NCBI GenBank assembly: GCA_038214535.1
Contig: JBBQRS010000147.1
Span: forward strand, 1 to 10,069
Direction of reading: 5' to 3'
DNA from: JBBQRS01 sp038214535
Lineage (GTDB): Bacteria; Chloroflexota; Anaerolineae; CG2-30-64-16
DNA: 10,069 bases
Positions 1 through 7,429 of this stretch are shown one piece after another (position 1 is the first letter of the stretch; every line of letters starts with the position of its first letter). Below the pieces are notes generated by a model. The model was not told the origin of the DNA. It did not search any database and saw nothing but the letters and a program-made list of their open reading frames with translations. The translations under genes were made by a program, and so were the position numbers.

Positions 1-56
1 GGCGACTGTCGCAATCAAAATCGAGCGTAACCGGTCAAACGATAGCGTTGGTGCCA
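1..56 (-). CDS. Possible start of a divergent gene, cut by the left edge
   Basis: Reading the minus strand from an ATG at 56-54, 18 codons stay open to the window edge and give MAPTLSFDRLRSILIATV. An AAGAG about 6 nt upstream of the ATG (plus-strand 63-67) could be a ribosome binding site. The peptide starts with a short polar stretch, two arginines, then hydrophobic residues, as at the start of a membrane or exported protein. It would be transcribed away from mscL. The stretch is too short to name a family and an open frame of this length can occur by chance, so this is only a candidate. Confidence 0.3.
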
Positions 57-135
57 TAAATCGCTCTTGATCTGGATAGGATGTCTGACGCCTTCATTCT
101 AGCCGCTGTCGCTCTTTTGTTTACATTGAGAATTC

Positions 136-528
136 CTGGCAAAGAGTACGACTTCATGGATCGGTGATTTTAAGAAGTTCATCAACCGGGGCAGCGTAAT
201 TGATCTGGCCGTCGGTATCGTCATCGGCACGGCGTTCACCGCCATCGTCAACTCGCTCGTCAATGACATCATCATGCCGCTGGTCGGGGTGATCCTCGGC
301 GGGGTAGATTTTACAACGTTGGCCATCACCGTGGGCGACGCTTCGGTCACCTATGGCAACTTCATCCAGGCAATCATCATCTTCCTGATTATTGCGCTGG
401 TAGTGTTCTGGGTCGTGCGCGTGATGAACCGCTTCATGACCAAAGAAGAGGCCAAGCCCGCGCCCACGCCGCAGGATGTCGTGCTGCTCACCGAGATTCG
501 CGATCTGTTGAAAAAGCAGACCGGCTGA
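136..528 (+). CDS. mscL: Large-conductance mechanosensitive channel MscL
   Basis: MscL forms a homopentameric pore in the cytoplasmic membrane that opens on membrane tension and releases solutes during hypo-osmotic shock. The frame shows the family layout: an N-terminal amphipathic part (DFKKFINRG), the TM1 signature DLAVG followed by IGTAF and the conserved SLVNDIIMP (residues about 40-48), an extracellular loop, a second membrane helix (about residues 76-98), a charged MTKEE stretch and the C-terminal helix LLTEIRDLLKK. The frame is open only from 130 and has no ATG, GTG or TTG before Met47 at 274, which lies after TM1 and cannot be the real start. I choose CTG at 136, which gives 130 aa, the usual MscL length, with a weak GAG 5 nt upstream. 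A one-base sequencing error near 160-166, which would bring the ATG at 156 into frame, is the alternative. The family call is secure; the start is not. Confidence 0.93.
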   Translation: MAKSTTSWIGDFKKFINRGSVIDLAVGIVIGTAFTAIVNSLVNDIIMPLVGVILGGVDFTTLAITVGDASVTYGNFIQAIIIFLIIALVVFWVVRVMNRFMTKEEAKPAPTPQDVVLLTEIRDLLKKQTG

Positions 529-553
529 TTTTCACCCTCTCGTCACAATTTGT

Positions 554-593
554 CGCCGCACCGATTCTCCGTCCGGTGCGGCGCTCGCTTTTT
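554..593 (+). terminator. Intrinsic terminator after mscL
   Basis: A perfect 10-bp GC-rich stem, CGCCGCACCG at 554-563 and CGGTGCGGCG at 574-583, encloses a 10-nt loop. A run of five T follows at 589-593 after a 5-nt gap. It begins 26 nt after the mscL stop codon. The gap between stem and T-run is longer than ideal, so termination may be partial. It ends only 18 nt before the chosen start of the next gene, and it covers the GTG at 576, which argues against that GTG as a start. Confidence 0.6.
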
Positions 594-611
594 GCAGACT
601 GGAGCCGCCTC

Positions 612-3014
612 ATGGTGACGCCCGATGTTGACGCCTCGCAAGTTCCCCCCGCTCCCGCCGCGCACGGCAGCGCGGGCCGCTGGATCGCGCTGTTCGTCGT
701 TCTCTCGCTGATTACGATCAGTTTTCTGGCCCAGGGCTTCGGATGGGGCGGCGTCATCTTTGAGGCGCCGTGGTCTCCTCAGATCACGGCGTTCCTCGCG
801 ACGCTGGCCCAGGCGCTCCTGCTGGTCGTGCCGCTCGCCGTGCTGGCCTTCGCCTGGCGCGCGCCGCGCTACCGTGCGATGTTTCAGGCGTGGCTGGCCG
901 CCGCGTTGATGTTGCTTGCCCTGGCTCCCGCTCGCCTGCTGCCTCCGGTGGACAGCCAGTTGGCCTACCTCATGCAGGCGATCCTCCTCGCGGTCGCGTT
1001 CACCCTTCTGCGCGGCTTCTTTCCCATCCGCGCGCCGCGTGGGTCATCCGGCGTGGTCTACGCCGTCGCGGCGGGGCTGGGCCTGCTGGCGGGCTTACCC
1101 TGGATTCGCATCGGTTCGCTCGGTTCGCCCCTCGATATTCTCCTTGCCGCCGCGCTGGCGATCCTGTTTGGGCTGACTGCAGGCCACATCGTCGGGCGCT
1201 TCTGGCTCCAACCGCTGCAAACTGCATATCGTTCGCCGGGCCGTGACTATTTTACAGGGGGGATCGTCATCGGCGCGACCCTGTTGATCCTGGCGAGCGG
1301 TGTGACGTTCAACGGCTTGCAGCTCGTATTGATGATTGCACTGCCCGCGCTCGGCTGGGCCGCGATGGGTGTGGCGGGCCTGGGCGCGGCGCGGTCACAA
1401 CCCGGCCGCTGGCCCGCCGTGGCGTTGCTCGCCGCAACTGCTGCGTGGACGTGCCTCGCCTTTGTAGATTCCGATGGGATGGCCCCCATCATCGGCGATT
1501 CCATCCTGGGCGACGCGTTCAAGGCTGCGCTGTTGGTGGTTCTCATCGGTTGGGCCATCGGCCTGGTGCTGGGCCTGATCTCCCGGCGCGCGTCTTCGCC
1601 AACGCTGACGCCGGTGCGCGCCGGCTGGCTCGCTGTGCCCGCGGCCGCGCTGTTGATCGCCGGTCTGGTCTATGCGACGGGCGGGCAGACCGGCGCGCAT
1701 GGTGACCGGCTGTTCGTGGTGCTGGGTGACCAGGCGGACGTTTCCAGCGCGGTGCAGATGACCGACTACGACGCGCGGCGCGAATACGTCTATGACACGC
1801 TCGTCGCCCACGCCGAGAGCACTCAGGCGCCGTTGCGCGCGACGCTCGATCGGCTCGGAGTGGCATACACGCCGTATTATCTGGTGAACGCGCTGGAAGT
1901 GAGCGGTGGGCTGCCGATGCGTTGGTGGCTTGAGGCGCGCAGCGATGTGGCGCGGGTGATGCCCAGCCCCACTCTGCGCCCGCCGCAATCTGAACTGCAA
2001 AACGTCCCCGGCGGCATGGAGAAGCCAACCGAGCCACAGTGGAACCTCACCAGCATCGGCGCGCCGCAGGTCTGGGCGGAGTTCGGCGCGCGCGGCCAGG
2101 GCATCGTCGTCGGCCAGTCCGATTCGGGCGCGCAGTTTGATCACCCCGAGCTGTTCGACTCATATCGCGGCCGCGACGGCAACCACGACTACGACTGGTT
2201 CGACCCGTGGTATGGGAATCCCGCGCCGATAGATTTCGGCGGCCACGGCACCCACACCCTCGGCTCGGTGCTGGGCGACAGTGTGGGCGTCGCGCCCGAC
2301 GCGACGTGGATCGCCTGCGCCAACCTGCCGCGCAACCTGGGCAGCCCGGCGCATTATCTCGATTGTCTCCAGTTCATGCTCGCACCCTTTCCCGTGGGCG
2401 GCGACGCCTTCCGCGACGGCGACCCCACGTTGTCCGCCAATGTGCTGAACAACTCGTGGGGCTGCCCGCAAGATTACGAAGGTTGCGACCCCGGATCGTT
2501 GCGTCCGGCGGTGGCCGCGTTGCGCGACGCGGGCATCTTCGTCGTATCCTCTGCGGGCAACGACGGCCCCGCGTGCAGCACCTTGACCGATCCCATCGCC
2601 GTGTATGACGAGGTGTTCACTGTCGGCGCGGTGGATGAGCGGGGCAACCTGGCCGAATTCTCCAGCCGCGGCCCGGTGACGACAGACGGCAGCGGGCGTA
2701 TCAAGCCCGATATCGTCGCGCCGGGCGTCGCGGTGCTTTCTGCGTTTCCCGGCAACACCTATGAGATCGAAAGTGGCACGTCTATGGCCGGGCCGCACGT
2801 CGCGGGCGTGGTCGCGCTTTTGTGGTCGGCCAACCCGTCGCTTATCGGCGACATCGGGCGCACCGAGCAAATCTTGACCGAAACGACGCGCCCCTATGAT
2901 GGCGCGATGGATATTCTGTGCGGTAGCGACCCTTCGCAACCCCCCGGCAACCTCGCGGGTTATGGCAACGTGGATGCCTACGCCGCAGTGCAAATGGCGC
3001 TTGAGGCGCCCTAA
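612..3014 (+). CDS. Polytopic membrane protein with C-terminal subtilase (S8) domain
   Basis: An 800-aa predicted serine protease of the subtilisin family with an unusual membrane part. Residues about 24-355 contain roughly 11 hydrophobic segments. They are followed by an I9-inhibitor-like region (about 365-455, starting RLFVVLGD and ending near ARVMPSP) and then the peptidase domain (about 480-790). The catalytic residues are visible: Asp504 in QSDSGAQFDHPEL, His545 in GGHGTHTLGS, oxyanion Asn650 in SSAGNDGP and Ser724 in SGTSMAGPHVAG. With an odd number of membrane segments and the N-terminus inside, the protease would face outward, as expected for a subtilase. The start is ATG 612, with GGAG at 601-604; an upstream in-frame GTG at 576 lies in a terminator stem. 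Substrate is unknown. No terminator is evident downstream. The peptidase call is certain; the membrane topology is read by eye. Confidence 0.9.
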   Translation: MVTPDVDASQVPPAPAAHGSAGRWIALFVVLSLITISFLAQGFGWGGVIFEAPWSPQITAFLATLAQALLLVVPLAVLAFAWRAPRYRAMFQAWLAAALMLLALAPARLLPPVDSQLAYLMQAILLAVAFTLLRGFFPIRAPRGSSGVVYAVAAGLGLLAGLPWIRIGSLGSPLDILLAAALAILFGLTAGHIVGRFWLQPLQTAYRSPGRDYFTGGIVIGATLLILASGVTFNGLQLVLMIALPALGWAAMGVAGLGAARSQPGRWPAVALLAATAAWTCLAFVDSDGMAPIIGDSILGDAFKAALLVVLIGWAIGLVLGLISRRASSPTLTPVRAGWLAVPAAALLIAGLVYATGGQTGAHGDRLFVVLGDQADVSSAVQMTDYDARREYVYDTLVAHAESTQAPLRATLDRLGVAYTPYYLVNALEVSGGLPMRWWLEARSDVARVMPSPTLRPPQSELQNVPGGMEKPTEPQWNLTSIGAPQVWAEFGARGQGIVVGQSDSGAQFDHPELFDSYRGRDGNHDYDWFDPWYGNPAPIDFGGHGTHTLGSVLGDSVGVAPDATWIACANLPRNLGSPAHYLDCLQFMLAPFPVGGDAFRDGDPTLSANVLNNSWGCPQDYEGCDPGSLRPAVAALRDAGIFVVSSAGNDGPACSTLTDPIAVYDEVFTVGAVDERGNLAEFSSRGPVTTDGSGRIKPDIVAPGVAVLSAFPGNTYEIESGTSMAGPHVAGVVALLWSANPSLIGDIGRTEQILTETTRPYDGAMDILCGSDPSQPPGNLAGYGNVDAYAAVQMALEAP

Positions 3015-3261
3015 GGATTTGATCTGAAATTCGTAGTTCAGGGCCTCGTGCCCGTCGCGAACGCCCACAAGGGGCTATGTTACAGAGTTTACGGACAGAC
3101 TCTAGATTTCGAGCATGTCCTTGTGATTCAACCTACAGACTTGACCCATGAGGTCATCTAATCTTACTCTGCATCCCACGGTCTGTTTTGTGCGTCCTGC
3201 CCCGGGATTTTTAACCGCCGCACCCGAAAGGTGTTCTCACAAGTAACAGGAGCGTCATACA
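3015..3261. other. Intergenic region before the 172-aa gene
   Basis: This 247-nt gap has no convincing gene. It contains weak inverted repeats just after the protease gene (CTGAA 3024-3028 with TTCAG 3037-3041; GGGC 3041-3044 with GCCC 3050-3053), neither followed by a T-run, so no clear terminator. A possible promoter lies at 3141-3170, and the ribosome binding site AGGAG of the next gene at 3248-3252. If that promoter is used, the 5' leader would be about 85 nt. Confidence 0.5.
3141..3170 (+). promoter_or_regulatory. Possible promoter with overlapping dyad, upstream of the 172-aa gene
   Basis: TTGACC at 3141-3146 is a good -35 hexamer. It is followed after 18 nt by TACTCT at 3165-3170, a mediocre -10. 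An exact inverted repeat, TGACC-CATGA-GGTCA at 3142-3156, overlaps the -35 box and is placed where a repressor dimer would block polymerase. The spacing is acceptable but the -10 is weak, so this is a candidate only. Confidence 0.35.
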
Positions 3262-3780
3262 ATGGCATACGGAACGTTCAGCACTGAAGACTGGGCCAGC
3301 ATCAAGTCTGCCCCGATGATGGCCGCGAACATGGTGATGATGGCTGACCCCAGCGGGCCGCTCGGCATGATGAGCGAAGTCCTGGCTGCCGGTAAGGTGG
3401 CTGCTGCGAAGGACTCCTCCTACGCGGGCAACGCCCTCGTGGCAGGGGTCGTCGCCGATTGGGAGACGCTCGCTGCGGAGGCCAAGGAAAGCAAGACCTC
3501 GGCCATGGAGTTCGCGCAACAGCAGATGCCGGACATGCCGAAGTTCAACTCGCCCGAAGAAATGAAAGCCTGGGTCGCCAACGCGCTCGCAGAGGCGGTC
3601 GCCGCAGTGAACGCGCAGTCGCCCGATGAGGCCGCCGGCTTCAAGCAGTGGGTGTGGGATTCCGCCCTCGCTACGGCGAACGCTTCCAAAGAAGGCGGTT
3701 TCCTGGGCATCGGCGCTACATTGGTCAGCGCGCCGGAGCAGGCCGCCCTGGATCAGATCAAGGCGATCCTCGGCCTGTAA
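3262..3780 (+). CDS. Small soluble helical protein of unknown function
   Basis: A 172-aa protein with no signal peptide or membrane helix, predicted cytoplasmic and almost wholly alpha-helical (rich in Ala, Met, Glu and Lys). The start is ATG 3262 with AGGAG 9 nt upstream. The first 37 residues hold eight methionines (1, 19, 20, 24, 26, 27, 36, 37). The C-terminal part has the features FKQWVW (127-132) and SKEGGFLGIG (142-151), followed by a short helix ending in ILGL. From memory this C-terminal pattern recurs in uncharacterised, vaguely TerB-like helical proteins of Chloroflexota and other bacteria, but I cannot confirm the family. It is a single-gene unit: own ribosome site, possible own promoter and a strong terminator. 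The next gene, a multicopper oxidase, converges on it and need not be functionally linked. Confidence 0.85.
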   Translation: MAYGTFSTEDWASIKSAPMMAANMVMMADPSGPLGMMSEVLAAGKVAAAKDSSYAGNALVAGVVADWETLAAEAKESKTSAMEFAQQQMPDMPKFNSPEEMKAWVANALAEAVAAVNAQSPDEAAGFKQWVWDSALATANASKEGGFLGIGATLVSAPEQAALDQIKAILGL

Positions 3781-3802
3781 AGCAGCGAAACGAGTCCCTG
3801 CG

Positions 3803-3841
3803 CGAAGATCGGTGGGCGCATACCCGCCGATCTTCGTTTTT
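3803..3841 (+). terminator. Strong intrinsic terminator of the 172-aa gene
   Basis: A 14-bp stem (3803-3816 with 3823-3836, one G-T wobble at 3813/3826) closes a 6-nt loop CGCATA, and five T follow at once at 3837-3841. It lies 22 nt after the stop codon. On the minus strand the stem is not followed by T residues, so it should stop only plus-strand transcripts and would not act as a classical terminator for the converging oxidase gene. Confidence 0.92.
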
Positions 3842-3892
3842 GTTGCTTTCGAGTCGCTGTGTAGCGCGACGACGAACTTGTCCGGGGCCCTC

Positions 3893-5554
3893 TCAGGCTT
3901 TCACTTGCAGGTTCCGCATCATCCCTTGGTCTTCGTGTTCCAGAGTATGACAGTGATACAAGAACAGGCCCGGATTCTCGAACCTGAGTAACACTTTGAC
4001 GCGCTCACCCGGCATGAGCAGGACGGTATCCTTCCAGCCCTCATCCACATAGCCGTCGCGTACGGAGGCTACCCCGGCTTCGAGGTCGGGCAGAACCTGA
4101 CGCTTGATCACCTGAAACTGCGTGCCGTGGATATGCATCGAGTGCGCCATCCCGTTCTGTTCCATCATCTGACCGGGGTTCCGCGCGTTGACGAACTCCC
4201 ACAGTTGAAGCTCGCCAACCGGGACAATCTCGTCGGGCGCGACCCCCTCCATCTCGAAACTTCGCCCGTTCAAGAGCCAGGCCATCATCCGATTGGTGAG
4301 GACGACCTGATGCGGCTTCGCAGCATTGAGCGCGTCCGTCTCTTGATAGCGCTCGATTGACGACAGGCGTTCCGGTAACACATCGCTTTCGTTCTCCTGG
4401 CGCGCCGCCGTGAAACTCGCCACCGGGAAGGAAGCGCCGTTGCGCAGTGTGGACGTTTGCATCATCCCGCCCATCCCGCCCATCGCGCCGCCGAGCTCAT
4501 CTCCTTCAGCGCCAATGAACTCGAGACTGTCGAGGAAACGGCTTTCTCCCGGTGCAAGGTCACTGAAATCAACCCATAGCTCGACGCGTTCAGCGGGGGC
4601 CAACGTGACGAAGGGTCGGGTCGCCGACTTCTCAAGCAATCCGCCATCGGTGGCGATAACGGTCATCGGGCTGTTGTCGCGCCAACCCAGTTTGTAGATT
4701 CGAGAATTCGAGCCATTGAGCAGGCGCAGTCGGTAGGCGCGCGTGGCAACCGGGTGATCGAAATCCGCCTGGCCGTTGACCAGAATCAGATCGCCCAGGA
4801 ATCCCATCATCTGGTCCATCGCGCCGCCCATCATGCCCTGGCCGGTTTGTTCCACGTATACGAATTGGTTATCGGCATCGAGTACTCGGTCCTGGATGAC
4901 GAGCGGTAAATCGTACTCGCCTCGCGGAAGGCCCACTGCATCTTCGCCCTCGTCCGCCACAAGGAACAGCCCCGCCAATCCGCGATAGACTTGCCCTCCC
5001 GTCAGACCGTGTGGATGCGGGTGGAACCAGTAGGTGCCCGCTCGATTGGCGATCGAGAAGTCGTATTCATAGGTTTCGCCGGGGGCGATCGCATCGCGTG
5101 GGTGGCCATCCATCTCCTCGGGAACCAATAGCCCATGCCAATGCACAATGGTCGGTTCCGCCAGCGCGTTGGTGAAGTGCACTCTGATTCGCTGTCCCTG
5201 GCGAACACGCAAGATGGGGCCAAGATAGCTGTCTGGCAGGGTTGTGATGGCAGCCGGGTCGCCTTTGAGCAACTCTGCTTCATATTTCCAAACGGCGGTG
5301 TCGGCTCCGGGCCGCAGGGCAACCCGTCCGGCGGTCGCCTTGAGGGCGATCTCCAGGTCCGGCGCGCCGGGTCGTTCGATGATCGTGGTGGGTTGCGCCG
5401 TCGGGTCTACCCGGGCCGCCTCTTCTGCGATGGGCGCTTCGGTCAGGGACACAGGCGTGCAGCCACTCAGGACATTGGCCGCGCTGCCTGCGGCGAGCAG
5501 GCTGAGTAATCCCGTCCTCTTCAGGAACGCGCGGCGATCAATTTTCTGGGTCAT
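3893..5554 (-). CDS. Tat-exported, lipid-anchored multicopper oxidase, CueO-like
   Basis: A 553-aa three-cupredoxin laccase-type oxidase that probably oxidises Cu(I) or phenolic substrates with reduction of O2 to water outside the cytoplasmic membrane. The N-terminus has a twin-arginine motif DRRAFLK (Arg7-Arg8), a hydrophobic stretch and a lipobox LSGC (Cys32), so export folded and lipid anchoring are expected. All four copper motifs are present: HWHG (His138, His140), HPHPHG (178-183), HSMHIHG (471-477) and HCHTLEHEDQGMM (534-546) with Met545 as likely axial type-1 ligand, as in CueO. Two Met-rich stretches, around 240-250 and 356-365, resemble the Met-rich insert of copper-handling oxidases. 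A GGAG lies 7 nt before the ATG. It is codirectional with the upstream kinase gene but 200 nt away. No T-rich terminator is seen downstream. Oxidase family certain; cuprous oxidase role inferred. Confidence 0.95.
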   Translation of the reverse strand: MTQKIDRRAFLKRTGLLSLLAAGSAANVLSGCTPVSLTEAPIAEEAARVDPTAQPTTIIERPGAPDLEIALKATAGRVALRPGADTAVWKYEAELLKGDPAAITTLPDSYLGPILRVRQGQRIRVHFTNALAEPTIVHWHGLLVPEEMDGHPRDAIAPGETYEYDFSIANRAGTYWFHPHPHGLTGGQVYRGLAGLFLVADEGEDAVGLPRGEYDLPLVIQDRVLDADNQFVYVEQTGQGMMGGAMDQMMGFLGDLILVNGQADFDHPVATRAYRLRLLNGSNSRIYKLGWRDNSPMTVIATDGGLLEKSATRPFVTLAPAERVELWVDFSDLAPGESRFLDSLEFIGAEGDELGGAMGGMGGMMQTSTLRNGASFPVASFTAARQENESDVLPERLSSIERYQETDALNAAKPHQVVLTNRMMAWLLNGRSFEMEGVAPDEIVPVGELQLWEFVNARNPGQMMEQNGMAHSMHIHGTQFQVIKRQVLPDLEAGVASVRDGYVDEGWKDTVLLMPGERVKVLLRFENPGLFLYHCHTLEHEDQGMMRNLQVKA

Positions 5555-5754
5555 TTCTTCGCTCCAGCTACATCGTACTAAGGCGTTGTGAAAATACAGT
5601 AAATCCGAACAAGCTTAGCATGATGTTGCGGCGATGGGGAGCGCCAGACAGCGCATTCGCGGGTAGGCAAAATGGCGCGTTGCAACGAACGGGGCTCAAT
5701 GCCGCATGACTCGAAGTAAGCGGCGTAGGACCGGAAAACGGCGGGTGAGAACCA
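5555..5754. other. Gap between kinase and oxidase genes
   Basis: This 200-nt gap between two minus-strand genes probably holds the oxidase promoter, but I find no hexamer pair close to consensus. A T-rich stretch containing TATTTT lies about 40 nt before the oxidase ATG on the minus strand (around plus 5590-5596) and might be a -10. A perfect 10-bp palindrome CGTTGCAACG sits at 5678-5687 and could be a regulator site or chance. No terminator with a T-run follows the kinase gene. Confidence 0.4.
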
Positions 5755-7428
5755 TCAATCGGTTTTCGGGAAGCGCGCTGCGATGGTGGCTCCGGTGCCG
5801 GGTGAGGAGGTGATCGCGAGCTGACCGCCATATAGCAGCGCCCGCTCGTACATGCCAATGAGTCCAAAATGCCCTTGCCGGGCCAGGTCCGTGGGTTGAT
5901 CGGGCGGCGTAAACCCCATCCCGTCGTCGCGAACGATCAGGCTGAGCATTTCTGCCCCAAAGACAATGTTTACCCAGGCGTGTTCGGCGTGAGCATGAGC
6001 CGCCACGTTGGCCAAAGCTTGTTGCACGATGCGGAAGGCGGCAACCTCCACATCGGGCGCAAGCCGGACGATCTCGCCCTGGGTCTCAACCGCGACGACC
6101 AACCCTGTTTGTTGCTCGATCTGTCGCGCCAGCATCTCCAAAGCGGGGACGAAGCCCAGGTCTTCCAGATAGATGGGTCTGAGATTGCCGATGAACTGGC
6201 GCAGCGCACCCAGTTCCCGATCAATCATCTGTTCGATTTCCGCCAGCCGCCCGTCGGCGCGTGCCGGGTCATTACTGAGAACCTTGCGCGCCATTTGCGT
6301 GCGTTGCTTCAGCGCGATCAACGATTGGACCGTGTCGTCATGCAACTCGCGCGCCAGCCGGGCGCGCTCCTCTTCTTGCGCCCGGGTCACCGCGCTGAGA
6401 TAATCACGCATGCCGCTCTGGTAGTTGCGAATCCGCTCGGCCATCTGCGCGAGCGTGCCGCGCAGGTCTTCCATTTCCTGCACCCCGCCTACCGGCTCTT
6501 TGACGGCGTCAAAATCGCCCCACGCCACGCGCGCCGCCCGCCTGTCGAGTTCCTGGAGCGGGCGCAACACGTTCGCTGCGCCGAACGACACCGCCAGCAG
6601 TCCGAGCAACGCCACGAACAGCAGTGCGGCAGGGAGGACTTCGACCAGGCTGATGCTCATGGCGGCCATAGAGCGCGCATCTTCGACGGCCACAAGCATC
6701 CAACCCGGCGACTCGATCTGTGCATAGGTGACAATCAGCTCCTGGCCATCAGGCAGCCGAAGCGTGGTCGCGCCGGCCCCGCCGGGTGGCGGGCGAGGTA
6801 AATCGGAGAATAGCGCCGCATCCGGCGCGGAGTCGCCATGCTCCAGGTGGTGTATGCGGCGGCCCGTGCTATCCAGAATCATGAAGGCACCGGCATGATC
6901 TATACCCGCCAACTCGCCGGTCTCTGTCAGGGGCAGCGATTCCACGGGGATGGCTCCGATGAGCGCCCGACCGGCGCCGGCCGGCGCGCCGATCAACAGC
7001 GTCTGCCCCGCTTCGCCGCCGTTGTCGGTCAACCCTGCGAACTGCGGTCTGCCCACCGCTGCCGTCCGCGCGGCCAGGACCCGCGCTTCATCACGGTCGG
7101 CCCACGCCGGCGGCGGCGTCGCGTCTGCCACAAGTTGGCCGGCGGAGTCAAAAAGCGCGACTCCGCCGGGGAAGGTTTCCAGAAGTGAGGCAGGCGTAGG
7201 CGCCGAGGTTACGAGGGTCAGCTCGGCGGCGCGCCGATCAATTTCCCGGCTCAAGCGATTGGCGGAGGCCAACGTCAGGCTGCGGTCGCGATCTATCACC
7301 AGGTCCGTCATTGCCTGGCGATGTCGCGCAATGCCGGCGATGGAGAAGATGGTGAGGGCAAGCGCGAAGGGCAGAATCGTCCAGAGGAGTAACTGGGCTC
7401 TGAGGCCGCGCAGCCGTCGAAACAACAC
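5755..7428 (-). CDS. Membrane sensor histidine kinase, NarL-partner type (HisKA_3)
   Basis: A 557-aa sensor kinase that should autophosphorylate and pass phosphate to the regulator encoded just upstream. Layout: membrane helix about 12-34, extracytoplasmic sensor about 38-258 (Cache-like in look, with an HHLEH cluster at 193-197), second membrane helix about 262-284, HAMP linker to about 337, a HisKA_3 dimerisation helix with ERARLARELHDDTVQ (phospho-acceptor His363), then the ATPase domain with N-box Asn474, DDGMGF (501-506) and GHFGLIGM (519-526). The usual glutamate of the N-box (QEAL.N) is Gln470 here. The start is GTG at 7428, one base after the stop of the regulator gene, with GGAAGAG about 7 nt upstream inside that gene, so the two are cotranscribed and probably translationally coupled. 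The signal sensed is unknown; a copper or redox cue is only suggested by the neighbouring oxidase. Confidence 0.93.
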   Translation of the reverse strand: MLFRRLRGLRAQLLLWTILPFALALTIFSIAGIARHRQAMTDLVIDRDRSLTLASANRLSREIDRRAAELTLVTSAPTPASLLETFPGGVALFDSAGQLVADATPPPAWADRDEARVLAARTAAVGRPQFAGLTDNGGEAGQTLLIGAPAGAGRALIGAIPVESLPLTETGELAGIDHAGAFMILDSTGRRIHHLEHGDSAPDAALFSDLPRPPPGGAGATTLRLPDGQELIVTYAQIESPGWMLVAVEDARSMAAMSISLVEVLPAALLFVALLGLLAVSFGAANVLRPLQELDRRAARVAWGDFDAVKEPVGGVQEMEDLRGTLAQMAERIRNYQSGMRDYLSAVTRAQEEERARLARELHDDTVQSLIALKQRTQMARKVLSNDPARADGRLAEIEQMIDRELGALRQFIGNLRPIYLEDLGFVPALEMLARQIEQQTGLVVAVETQGEIVRLAPDVEVAAFRIVQQALANVAAHAHAEHAWVNIVFGAEMLSLIVRDDGMGFTPPDQPTDLARQGHFGLIGMYERALLYGGQLAITSSPGTGATIAARFPKTD

Positions 7429-7429
7429 G

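Noticed and set aside
81..167. A 28-codon frame from ATG 81 overlapping the start of mscL
   Set aside because: The purine-rich GGATAGG before it is a passable ribosome site, but the frame is short and does not resemble an MscL N-terminus; a leader peptide cannot be supported.
576..611. GTG at 576 as the start of the protease
   Set aside because: It lies inside the right arm of a terminator stem and has no ribosome site, while ATG 612 has GGAG at the right distance.
2160..3068. Long open frame (302 aa) antisense to the protease gene
   Set aside because: GC-rich codon use on the plus strand produces long antisense frames; the product is low-complexity Arg/His/Val-rich and the plus strand has a full catalytic domain.
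3853..3870. Inverted repeat GTCGC/GCGAC as a terminator for the oxidase gene
   Set aside because: Only 5 bp with no T-run on the minus strand.
5678..5687. Perfect palindrome CGTTGCAACG between kinase and oxidase genes
   Set aside because: Too short to stand out from chance and not placed against a recognisable promoter; noted in the gap description only.
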